DNA of 64,000 bases, from assembly GCA_037145635.1 (NCBI GenBank), contig JBBCXB010000005.1, positions 248,001-312,000 of the forward strand. Reading direction: 5' to 3'. The notes under the pieces were generated by a model that was given only the letters and a program-made list of their open reading frames with translations, searched no databases and had not been told where the DNA came from. The DNA comes from JAATFS01 sp037145635. GTDB taxonomy: Bacteria > Pseudomonadota > Gammaproteobacteria > Xanthomonadales > Xanthomonadaceae. The position numbers and the translations under genes were made by a program. The first letter of the stretch is position 1. Each line of letters opens with the position of its first letter. Positions 25,085 through 33,823 of the stretch are shown in pieces.

Positions 25085-26869
25085 ATGAGTGAAACTCTTA
25101 TTGTCTATGCGCTGGCGATCGTGCTGGCGTGGCCGCTGGGGCGCTACCTAGCGGCGGTGATGCGCGGCGCGCCGATGCGCGGCGACGGCGTGTTCGGCTG
25201 GATCGAGCGCCCGCTCTACGCGCTGCTCGGCACCCGTCCGCAGCAGGGCATGTCTTGGCGCGGGTACGTCGTCGCGTTCCTGGCCAGCAACCTGGTGCTG
25301 GGGCTGCTGGTCTGGGCGGTGTTCGCGACCCAGGCGTGGCTGCCGCTCAATCCGGACGCGGTCCCCAACCTGCGCTGGGACACCGCGCTGCACACGATGG
25401 TGTCGTTCCTGACCAACACCAACCAGCAGCACTACGCCGGCCAGGCGCAGCTGTCGTACCTGTCGCAGATGACCGGCGTGGTGGGCCTGCAGGTGGCCAC
25501 GCCGATGATGGGGCTGGCGCTGGTGGTGGCGACGCTGCGCGCGTTGTTCGGCGGGCGGGCGGCCGCGGACCGCGGCGACGCGCGCCCGGCCCCGCCCGCG
25601 ATCGCGCCGGAGGCGTCGGCCCCGGTGCGTCGCGACGGCCCGCGCGCGGCGGCCGAAGCCGGCTCCGACGGCGGCGTGGACGTCGGCAACTACTGGGCCG
25701 ACGTGATCCGCCCGAGTGTGCGCGTCCTGCTGCCGCTGTGCCTGCTGTGGACGCTGCTGCTGGGCTGGCAGGGCGTCCCCTCGACCCTGCACGGCGCCGG
25801 CGTCGCCCATCCGCTGGACACCAGCGCCGGCATGGCCGAGCAGAAGATCCCGGTCGGCCCGGTCGCGGCGATGGTTGCGGTCAAGCAGCTGGGTACCAAC
25901 GGCGGCGGCTGGTACGGCCCCAACAGCACCGTGGCGCTGGAGAACCCGACGCCGCTGGCCAACCTGCTGGAGACGCTGGCGATCGTGCTGATCCCGGTAT
26001 CGGTGGTGTTCATGGTCGGCTTCCTGACCGGGCGTAAGCGGCTGGCGGTGCTGATCTTCGGCACCATGCTGCTGATGTCGGCCGCGTCCACCGGCCTGCT
26101 GCTGTGGTCCGAGGCGCATTCGGCGTCCAGCGCCTCCGCCGCGCTGATGGAGGGCAAGGAGGTGCGCATCGGCGCCGACGCATCCGCGCTGTGGGCGGCC
26201 ATGACGACGCAGACCTCCAACGGCTCGGTCAACGCGATGCACGACTCGCTGGCACCGCTGAGCGGACTGGTTGCCCTGGTCGACATGCTGATCAACGCGA
26301 TCTGGGGCGGCATCGGCTGCGGCCTGCAGCAGTTCATCGTCTACCTGATGCTCGGCGTGTTCCTGGCCGGGCTGATGACCGGGCGCACGCCGGAGCTGTT
26401 CGGCCGCAAGATCGAGGCGCGCGAGGTGCAGCTGCTGGCCTTGCTGATCCTGCTGCAGCCGCTGGTGCTGCTCGGGCTGACCGCGCTGACGCTGGCGCTG
26501 CCGCAGTTCACCGCCAACTCCAACCCCGGCTTCCACGGCATCAGCCAGGTGTTCTACGAGTACACCTCGGCGTTCGCCAACAACGGCTCCGGCTTCGAGG
26601 GCCTGGGCGACGGCACCTACTGGTGGAACCTGAGCTGTGCGCTGGTGCTGGCGCTGGGCCGCTATCCGGCGCTGATCGTGCCGCTGGTGGTCGCCGCACG
26701 CCTGGCCGCCAAGCGCCGCGCGCCCGAATCCGGCGGTAGCCTGCAGATCGAAACCCCTACCTTCGCGCTGACGCTGGTCGCCGTGATCCTGGTCCTCACC
26801 GTGCTGCAGTTCATGCCGGCCCTGGTGCTGGGACCCATCGCCGAACACCTGACGCCGGCAGCGCTCTGA
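25085..26869 (+). CDS. kdpA: Potassium-transporting ATPase channel subunit KdpA
   Basis: A 594-aa polytopic subunit holding the K+ selectivity filter loops (TNTNQQHYAG, LGTNGGGWYGPNS, QTSNGSVNAMHDS and FANNGSGFEGLGD). At about 40 residues longer than usual, it carries an Ala/Pro/Arg-rich insertion at roughly residues 157-199, in the cytoplasmic loop before NYWADVIRPSVRVLLP. The rest aligns along its full length with the family. It belongs to the kdpFABC operon. Confidence 0.98.
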   Translation: MSETLIVYALAIVLAWPLGRYLAAVMRGAPMRGDGVFGWIERPLYALLGTRPQQGMSWRGYVVAFLASNLVLGLLVWAVFATQAWLPLNPDAVPNLRWDTALHTMVSFLTNTNQQHYAGQAQLSYLSQMTGVVGLQVATPMMGLALVVATLRALFGGRAAADRGDARPAPPAIAPEASAPVRRDGPRAAAEAGSDGGVDVGNYWADVIRPSVRVLLPLCLLWTLLLGWQGVPSTLHGAGVAHPLDTSAGMAEQKIPVGPVAAMVAVKQLGTNGGGWYGPNSTVALENPTPLANLLETLAIVLIPVSVVFMVGFLTGRKRLAVLIFGTMLLMSAASTGLLLWSEAHSASSASAALMEGKEVRIGADASALWAAMTTQTSNGSVNAMHDSLAPLSGLVALVDMLINAIWGGIGCGLQQFIVYLMLGVFLAGLMTGRTPELFGRKIEAREVQLLALLILLQPLVLLGLTALTLALPQFTANSNPGFHGISQVFYEYTSAFANNGSGFEGLGDGTYWWNLSCALVLALGRYPALIVPLVVAARLAAKRRAPESGGSLQIETPTFALTLVAVILVLTVLQFMPALVLGPIAEHLTPAAL

Positions 26870-26879
26870 GAACCCATCC

Positions 26880-28928
26880 ATGACGACCCCTGCTTCCACG
26901 GACAAGCGCGTGCGCGCGCAACCCCGGCTGTTCGACGCCGCCGCGCTGGGCGCCGCCAGCCGCGACGCCTTCCTCAAACTGACCCCGCGGCACCTGCTGC
27001 GCAGCCCGGTGATGGCGGTGGTAATGGGTGGCACGCTGCTGTCGGCCCTGATCACCGCCACCGGCGACGCGCCGGCCGGCTTCGGCTGGACGGTCACCGC
27101 GATCCTGTTCGTCACCGTGCTGTTCGGCAACTTCGCCGAGGCGATCGCCGAGGCCCGCGGGCGCGGCCAGGCGGCTTCGCTGCGGCGCGCGCGCAAGGAC
27201 CTGGTCGCCCGCCGCGTCGAGGACGAGGCCGGTGGCCGCGAGACCCGCGTGCCCGCTGCCGACCTGAAGCCCGGCGACTACGTGATCGTCTCGGAGGGCG
27301 AGTTCGTGCCCGCCGACGGCGAGATCGTGCGCGGCCTGGCGACCATCAACGAGGCCGCGGTCACCGGCGAGTCCGCACCGGTGCTGCGCGAGGCCGGCAC
27401 CGACCGTAGCAGCGTGATCGGCGGCACCCGCGTGCTCTCCGACGAGATCGTGTTCCGGGTCACCGCCGAGCCGGGCCACAGCTTCCTGGACCGCATGATC
27501 GCGCTGGTGGAGGGCGCCAACCGCCAGAAGACGCCGAACGAGATCGCACTGACCCTGCTGCTGGCGGCGATGACCCTGACCTTCCTGATCGTGGTCGCCA
27601 CGCTGCCGGCGATCGCCGGCTTCGTCGGCGTGCGGCTGGACCCGCTGCTGCTGATCGCGCTGCTGGTGTGTCTGATCCCGACCACCATCGGCGGCCTGCT
27701 GCCGGCGATCGGCATCGCCGGCATGAACCGCGCGCTGGCCGCCAACGTGCTGGCCAAGTCCGGCAAGGCGGTGGAAGTGGCCGGCGACGTCGACGTGCTG
27801 CTGCTCGACAAGACCGGCACCATCACCTACGGCGACCGCCAGGCGACCGCGTTCCACCCGCTGGCCGGGATCGACCGCAGCCAGCTGCGCGACGCGGCGA
27901 TGCTCGCCTCCCTTGCCGACCCGACGCCGGAAGGCAAGTCGATCGTTCGGCTGGCGCGCGAACAGGGCGCGGCGGCGCTGGAGCCGGAGGCCGCGCACTT
28001 CATCGCGTTCACCGCGCAGACCCGCATGTCGGGCGTGGACGTGGACGGGCGCTCGATCCGCAAGGGCGCCGGCGACGCGATTATCGCGTGGGTGCAGGGG
28101 CAGGGCGCCACGGTGTCGCCGGAACTGGCCGGGCGCATCGAGCAGGTGGCGCGCGGCGGTGCCACGCCGCTGGTGGTGGCAGAAGGGCGCCACGTGCTCG
28201 GCGTGGTTGAACTGAGCGACGTGGTCAAGCGCGGCATCAAGGAGAAGTTCGCGCAGCTGCGCGCGATGGGCATCAAGACCGTGATGATCACCGGCGACAA
28301 CCCGCTCACCGCCGCGGCGATCGCCGCCGAGGCTGGCGTCGACGACTACATTGCGCAGGCGCGGCCGGAGGACAAGCTGGCACGCATCCGCGCCGAGCAG
28401 GCCGGCGGCCGGCTGGTGGCGATGGTCGGCGACGGCACCAACGACGCGCCGGCGCTGGCCCAGGCCGACGTCGGCCTGGCGATGAACTCCGGCACCCAGG
28501 CCGCCAAGGAGGCCGGCAACATGGTCGACCTGGACTCGGACCCGGCCAAGCTGCTGGCCGTGGTCGAGGTCGGCAAGCAGCAGCTGATCACGCGCGGCGC
28601 GCTGACCACGTTCTCGCTCGCCAACGACGTGTCCAAGTACTTCGCGATCCTGCCGGCGATGTTCGCCGCGGCCCTGCCGTCGATGGCCGCACTGAACGTG
28701 ATGCAGCTGTCGAGCCCGCGCAACGCGGTGCTGGCGGCGCTGATCTTCAACGCGCTGATCATCCCGGCGCTGATCCCGCTCGCCCTGCGCGGCGTGCGCT
28801 TCCGTCCGGCCGGCGCGACCTCGCTGCTGCGCCGGAACATGCTTCTGTACGGCGTTGGCGGCGTGCTGCTGCCGTTCGCGGCGATCAAGCTGATCGACAT
28901 GGCGCTGGCCGCGCTGGCCCTTGCCTGA
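26880..28928 (+). CDS. kdpB: Potassium-transporting ATPase ATP-binding subunit KdpB
   Basis: A 682-aa P-type ATPase subunit. The phosphorylated Asp is in LLLDKTGTITYGDR; TGES (AAVTGESAPV), the KGAGD nucleotide-binding stretch and the VGDGTNDAPALAQADVG hinge are intact. It starts ten bases after kdpA. Length matches the family (about 680). Confidence 0.98.
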   Translation: MTTPASTDKRVRAQPRLFDAAALGAASRDAFLKLTPRHLLRSPVMAVVMGGTLLSALITATGDAPAGFGWTVTAILFVTVLFGNFAEAIAEARGRGQAASLRRARKDLVARRVEDEAGGRETRVPAADLKPGDYVIVSEGEFVPADGEIVRGLATINEAAVTGESAPVLREAGTDRSSVIGGTRVLSDEIVFRVTAEPGHSFLDRMIALVEGANRQKTPNEIALTLLLAAMTLTFLIVVATLPAIAGFVGVRLDPLLLIALLVCLIPTTIGGLLPAIGIAGMNRALAANVLAKSGKAVEVAGDVDVLLLDKTGTITYGDRQATAFHPLAGIDRSQLRDAAMLASLADPTPEGKSIVRLAREQGAAALEPEAAHFIAFTAQTRMSGVDVDGRSIRKGAGDAIIAWVQGQGATVSPELAGRIEQVARGGATPLVVAEGRHVLGVVELSDVVKRGIKEKFAQLRAMGIKTVMITGDNPLTAAAIAAEAGVDDYIAQARPEDKLARIRAEQAGGRLVAMVGDGTNDAPALAQADVGLAMNSGTQAAKEAGNMVDLDSDPAKLLAVVEVGKQQLITRGALTTFSLANDVSKYFAILPAMFAAALPSMAALNVMQLSSPRNAVLAALIFNALIIPALIPLALRGVRFRPAGATSLLRRNMLLYGVGGVLLPFAAIKLIDMALAALALA

Positions 28929-28938
28929 GGAGATTCCA

Positions 28939-29559
28939 ATGTCACGTTCCGTTTCCCCCGCCGTTCCCGTTTCCGACACCCCGGCCTTGCGCGACGACGG
29001 CGCATGGCGCGCCGCGCTGGGGCTCGCGCCGGTGGTCCTGCTCGGCTTCGGCCTGCTGTACGCGCTGCTGGCCACCGGGCTGGCCGGCGTGCTGTTCCCC
29101 GCCCAGGCCACCGGCTCGTTGGTCGAGCGGGACGGCCGCGTGGTCGGCTCGTCCCTGATGGCGCAGCCGTTTGCGGCCGCCGGCTACTTCCAGCCGCGTC
29201 CGTCCGCGGCCAAGTACGACCCGATGGCCGCGGCCGGCAGCAACCAGGCGCGCTCGAACCCCGAGCTGGTGCACCGCATCGCCGAGACGCGCGCCGCGGT
29301 GGCCGCGCGCGACGGTGTCGCCGCGTCCCAGGTCGCGCCCGACCTGCTGACCCAGTCCGGCAGCGGCCTGGATCCGCACGTCTCGGTCGCGGCGGCGCGC
29401 CAGCAGGTGGCGCGGGTGGCACGCGCGCGCGGATGGTCGCCGGCGCGCGTGGAGGCAGTGCTCGACGCGCAGATAGAACCGCGCCAGCTCGGTGTGCTCG
29501 GCCAGCCGCGGGTCAACGTGCTGCGCCTGAACCTCGCGCTGGACGCGGCGTCGCGGTGA
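28939..29559 (+). CDS. kdpC: Potassium-transporting ATPase subunit KdpC
   Basis: A 206-aa subunit with one N-terminal transmembrane helix (about 31-53) and a periplasmic domain containing FQPRPSAAKYDPMAAAGSN and GSGLDPHVSVAAARQQVARVA, both family signatures. A TTG 18 bases upstream is open, but the ATG at 28939 follows GAGGAG and gives the usual length. Confidence 0.97.
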   Translation: MSRSVSPAVPVSDTPALRDDGAWRAALGLAPVVLLGFGLLYALLATGLAGVLFPAQATGSLVERDGRVVGSSLMAQPFAAAGYFQPRPSAAKYDPMAAAGSNQARSNPELVHRIAETRAAVAARDGVAASQVAPDLLTQSGSGLDPHVSVAAARQQVARVARARGWSPARVEAVLDAQIEPRQLGVLGQPRVNVLRLNLALDAASR

Positions 29560-29662
29560 GCGCGCGGCCACGGCGCACGGGGGGCGGGCAGGCGCTGCGG
29601 GACGGCGCCGCCGGACGCGGCCGGGCCTGTGGCCGGCCACGTTCTCGGCCACAATCGCCGCC

Positions 29663-32323
29663 ATGACCGACGCCCGCACCCAACAGGCCGACGCGCTGAT
29701 CGGCGAGCTGCAGCGCGAGCACGGTGGCCGCCTCACGGTGTTCCTCGGCGCGGCCCCGGGGGTCGGCAAGACCTACGCGATGCTGTCGCGCGCCCGCGAG
29801 CGCCTGCGCCAGGGCGTGGACGTGGTGGCCGGCCTCGTCGAGACCCATGGCCGCAGCGAGACCGCCGCCCTGCTGGACGGCGTGCCGCTGCTGCCGCGCC
29901 GGCGCACCGGCTACCAGGGCCGCACGCTCGAGGAGCTCGACCTCGACGCGCTGCTGGCGCGCCGGCCGCAGCTGGCGCTGGTCGACGAACTGGCGCACCG
30001 CAACGTGCCCGGCAGCCGCCACGAGCGGCGCTGGCAGGACGTGGCCGAGCTGCTCGACGCTGGCATCGACGTCTACACCACGGTCAACATCCAGCACCTG
30101 GAGAGCCTCAACGACATCGTGCTGCGCATCACCGGCGTGCGCGTGAGCGAGACCGTGCCCGACGCGGTGTTCGACCGCCTGCGCGACATCGTGCTGGTCG
30201 ACCTGCCGCCGCGCGAGCTGATCGAGCGCCTGCAGCAGGGCAAGGTCTACCTGCCCGAGCAGGCGGCGCAGGCGCTGCAGGCGTTCTTCTCCCCGTCCAA
30301 CCTCACCGCGCTGCGCGAACTGGCGATGCAGACCGCCGCCGACCGGGTCGACAGCGACCTGCGCGACACCCAGGCCGCGCGCGGCCTGCCCGGCACCGCC
30401 GCGCTGCGCCGCCGCGTGCTGGTGGCGATCGACGGCCGCGGCGGTTCGGAGTACCTGGTGCGGGTGGCGCGGCGGCTGTCCGAGCGCCGCGATGCGCCGT
30501 GGACGGTGGTCACGGTGCAGACCCGCACCGTCGCCGACGCGCCGTGGCAGCTGGAGGTCGACCGCGCCTTCGCCCTGGCGCGCCGGCTCGGCGGGGAGAC
30601 CGCGCTGCTGCACGGCGGCACCGTCGCCGACGCGCTGCTGGACTTCGCCGCGCAGAACGGCGTGTCCACGCTGGTGCTCGGACGCACCCGCGAGCGGCCG
30701 CTGGCGCGCATGTTCAACCGCACGCTCACCCAGCAGCTGCTGCAGCGGGGCGCGCATTACGAGCTGGTCATCGTCAGCTCCGCGGATGCGCGCGCGCGGG
30801 CGCGCCGGCAGTGGCGCCGGCCGGGGTCGTGGCTGCAGCGCCACGAACTGGCGTATGCGGCGCTCGCCGCCGCCGGCGCGGTGGCGGTGGCCTGGCTGCT
30901 GCAGCGCTGGACCGACATCGACGACCTGTCGATGGTGTTCATCGTCGCGGTGGTGCTGGTGGCCTCGCGCACGCGCATGCGCGCCGCGGTGCTGGCGGCG
31001 CTGCTGAGCTTCTTCGCCTACAACTTCTTCTTCATCGAGCCGCGCTTCACCCTCAGCATCGGCGCGCGCCAGGGCGTGGTGACGGTGTGCCTGTTCCTGA
31101 TCGCGGCGTTGGTGGCCGGCCGCCTGGCCGCGCGCCTGCGCAGCCAGGTGCTGGCGCTGCGCGCGGCCAATGCGCACGCCAATGCGCTGCAGGCGCTGGG
31201 TCGCGAACTCGGCGCCGCGGCCGACCTGGGCCAGGTGCTGGACGCCGGCAGGCGCGCGCTGGCCACCGCGCTGCAGGCCGAGGCGTGGCTGCGGCTGGAG
31301 CAGCGCGAGAGCGAGGGCGGCGCCGCGCTGTCGGCGCTCGACCGCAGCGCCGCCGACTGGGCACAGCGGCACGGCCAGCCCGCCGGCCGCTTCACCGACA
31401 CCCTGGCCGGCGCGGAGCGGTGGTGCCTGCCGGTCCGCGACGCGCGCGGCGCGCTGGGCGTGGCCGCACTGCGTCTGGCCGGCGCCGCGCCGCGGCCCGG
31501 GCTGGAGCAGCGGCGGCTGGCCGAGGCCATGGTCGAGGACATCGGCCAGGCCGCACAGCGCACCCGCCTGGTCGCCGACCTCGAGAGCGCCCGGGTCAGT
31601 GGCGAGACCGAGCGCCTGCGTTCGGCCCTGCTGTCCTCGGTGTCGCACGACCTGCGCTCGCCGCTGGCGTCGATGATCGGCTCGGCCAGCAGCCTGGCCA
31701 GCTACGGCGAGGCGATGGACGCGGACGACCGCCGCAGCCTGCTGGACACCATCCAGCTCGAGGGCGAGCGGCTGGACCGCTACATCCAGAACCTGCTCGA
31801 CATGACCCGGCTCGGCCACACCGGGCTGACCTTGAACCGCGACTGGATCGGCGTGGACGAGCTGGTCGGCTCGGCCACCCGGCGGCTGCAGCGCTACCAG
31901 CCGCAGGTGCAGCTGCAGCTGCGGCTCGCGCCCGAGCTGCCGCCGATCTGGGTGCATCCGGCGCTGGTGGAGCAGGCCCTGTTCAACGTGCTGGAGAACG
32001 CGGCCAAGTTCTCGCCGCCGGACGCGCCGGTCACGGTGGACGCCGCGCTGCACGAGGGCGCCCTGCGCATCGACATCGGCGATCGCGGCCCGGGCATTCC
32101 CGCCGACGAACGCGCCCGCATCTTCGACATGTTCTACAGCGTCGAACGCGGCGACCGCGGCCGCCACGGCACCGGCCTGGGGCTGGCCATCTGCCAGGGC
32201 ATGATCGGCGCGCACGGCGGCAGCGTCGAGGCGCTGGCCGGCGCCGGTGGCCAGGGCACCACGCTGCGCATTACCCTGCCGCTGATCGTCCCCCCGACCC
32301 CGCCGCGCGCCCATGCCGACTGA
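29663..32323 (+). CDS. kdpD: Sensor histidine kinase KdpD
   Basis: An 886-aa kinase sensing K+ limitation. It has an N-terminal KdpD domain with Walker A GAAPGVGKT (29-37), a USP-like domain (about 250-365), and four transmembrane helices (about 395-490). A GAF-like linker follows. The kinase core has phospho-acceptor His662 in SVSHDLRSPL, then the ATP-binding N (NVLENAAKFSP) and G boxes (GDRGPGIP, GTGLGLAI). It lies 103 bases after kdpC, with CACAAT as a weak -10 candidate, and overlaps kdpE by 11 bases. Confidence 0.98.
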   Translation: MTDARTQQADALIGELQREHGGRLTVFLGAAPGVGKTYAMLSRARERLRQGVDVVAGLVETHGRSETAALLDGVPLLPRRRTGYQGRTLEELDLDALLARRPQLALVDELAHRNVPGSRHERRWQDVAELLDAGIDVYTTVNIQHLESLNDIVLRITGVRVSETVPDAVFDRLRDIVLVDLPPRELIERLQQGKVYLPEQAAQALQAFFSPSNLTALRELAMQTAADRVDSDLRDTQAARGLPGTAALRRRVLVAIDGRGGSEYLVRVARRLSERRDAPWTVVTVQTRTVADAPWQLEVDRAFALARRLGGETALLHGGTVADALLDFAAQNGVSTLVLGRTRERPLARMFNRTLTQQLLQRGAHYELVIVSSADARARARRQWRRPGSWLQRHELAYAALAAAGAVAVAWLLQRWTDIDDLSMVFIVAVVLVASRTRMRAAVLAALLSFFAYNFFFIEPRFTLSIGARQGVVTVCLFLIAALVAGRLAARLRSQVLALRAANAHANALQALGRELGAAADLGQVLDAGRRALATALQAEAWLRLEQRESEGGAALSALDRSAADWAQRHGQPAGRFTDTLAGAERWCLPVRDARGALGVAALRLAGAAPRPGLEQRRLAEAMVEDIGQAAQRTRLVADLESARVSGETERLRSALLSSVSHDLRSPLASMIGSASSLASYGEAMDADDRRSLLDTIQLEGERLDRYIQNLLDMTRLGHTGLTLNRDWIGVDELVGSATRRLQRYQPQVQLQLRLAPELPPIWVHPALVEQALFNVLENAAKFSPPDAPVTVDAALHEGALRIDIGDRGPGIPADERARIFDMFYSVERGDRGRHGTGLGLAICQGMIGAHGGSVEALAGAGGQGTTLRITLPLIVPPTPPRAHAD

Positions 32324-33029
32324 CGCCTCCGCCATTCCGCCGCCGCGCGTGCTGGTGATCGACGACGAACCGCAGATCCGCCGGTTCCTCGACATCAGCC
32401 TGCGCGCCCAGGGCTATCGCGTGCTGCAGGCCGGCACTGCCGAGGAGGGCCTGGCCACGCTCGCCGCGCAGGGGGCCGAACTGGTGGTGCTGGACATCGG
32501 CCTGCCCGATCGCGACGGCCACGAGGTGCTGAAGGAGCTCCGGCAGTGGTCGGCGGTGCCGGTGATCATGCTCACCGTGCGTGCCGGCGAACTGGAGAAG
32601 GTGGCCGCGCTCGACGCCGGTGCCAACGACTACGTGACCAAGCCGTTCGGCGTGCAGGAACTGATGGCGCGCATCCGCGCGCTGCTGCGCCAGGCCGGTG
32701 CCGGCGGCGCCGCCGAGGAGGCGGTGTTCGACGACGGCCGGCTGCACGTGCACCTGGGGCGGCGCGAGGTCGCGCTGGACGGCGAGGCGGTCGCGCTGAG
32801 CCGCAAGGAGTACGCGCTGCTGGCGCTGCTGCTGCGGCATGCCGGGCGGGTACTGACGCAACCGCAGCTGCTGCGCGAGCTGTGGGGGCCGACCCACGAG
32901 GACGACACCCACTACCTGCGCATCCTGGTCGGCAAGCTGCGCCAGAAGCTGCACGACGATGCCGCCGCGCCGCGCTACATCGTCACCGAACCGGGCGTGG
33001 GCCTGCGCTTCATTGGCGTGTCGCGCTGA
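32313..33029 (+). CDS. kdpE: Response regulator KdpE
   Basis: A 238-aa OmpR-type regulator. The receiver domain has acidic pocket IDDEP (16-20), phospho-acceptor Asp61 in VLDIGLPD and Lys in YVTKPF. The winged-helix domain occupies residues 130-238, with the recognition region VLTQPQLLRELWGPTHEDDTHYLRI. It activates kdpFABC in other bacteria. Confidence 0.97.
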   Translation: MPTDASAIPPPRVLVIDDEPQIRRFLDISLRAQGYRVLQAGTAEEGLATLAAQGAELVVLDIGLPDRDGHEVLKELRQWSAVPVIMLTVRAGELEKVAALDAGANDYVTKPFGVQELMARIRALLRQAGAGGAAEEAVFDDGRLHVHLGRREVALDGEAVALSRKEYALLALLLRHAGRVLTQPQLLRELWGPTHEDDTHYLRILVGKLRQKLHDDAAAPRYIVTEPGVGLRFIGVSR

Positions 33030-33823
33030 GCGCACGCGAACCCGCGCCGCGCGCGGCGGCCAGGGCCAGGGCGGAATCGGACGCGAACCGTGCGCATGGC
33101 CTCGGCGCGGGGGCCGCCGCGCCCGTCGCGCCGCGAGCGTGTCCGACGCCGCCTCGCCACCGCGCCCGCCGCGTTGCGGGCATCCGGCACGCGTAGCCGT
33201 GCCCGATGCCGCATGTGGCTGCCGCAGGCCGTGCTGCATGAGCCGCGGTGCATGGCCGGCCCGCGACGACGGTGCGGCGCCTCTGTCACGCCACGCCGGC
33301 GGCCACGCGCAGGCCTCTGATCCGACGACGCCATCGCATGGGCGCCATCGGATGCGCGGCATTCGCACACCGGTTGCCGCGAGTTCAGTGCAGTGGCGGG
33401 GATCCAACGGGTCTGCGGCATGGAAACGGTTACGCCCTTGCGGCGACTGCGTCGTGTGTGCGCCCAAGCCCGCGCATCGGCGTCGCCACGCCGACGAAAG
33501 CCGACGCGCATCACAGCGAAACCGGGGTCTGGAGGATATTGACTCGCCCGCGCACCGGGACTAGCGTGCGTGCTCGGGCAGGACGCCCGCCAGCTACGAT
33601 CGCAAGGACGCGACGATGCCGCCGCTCGCGCACGCCCCACGTGCGCCCGCCGCCCGGGCATCGCGCCGCAGCCATGCCAGCACGCACCTGCCACGGACCC
33701 CGCGCCCATCGCGCGCGAGGGGCCGCTGGCCGCGGTGCCGCCCGCTTCCGACCCTTCCCCCACGTCGCCCGGCCATGCGCTCGCACGCCATGACCGAACG
33801 CCTCGATACGGATCCGTGCCCGC
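33030..33823. other. Long non-coding stretch before the siderophore operon
   Basis: Almost 800 bases with several open frames, but none has a ribosome site, a recognisable domain or natural amino-acid use (all are Arg/Ala-rich). A plausible promoter lies at 33539-33567. It may be decayed coding DNA or a long 5' region. Confidence 0.5.
33539..33567 (+). promoter_or_regulatory. Candidate promoter for the dfo operon
   Basis: TTGACT and TAGCGT are spaced by 17 bases, pointing toward dfoJ about 255 bases downstream. The run GGAGGATATTGACT is locally A/T-richer than its surroundings. I see no clear Fur-type inverted repeat here. Confidence 0.4.
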
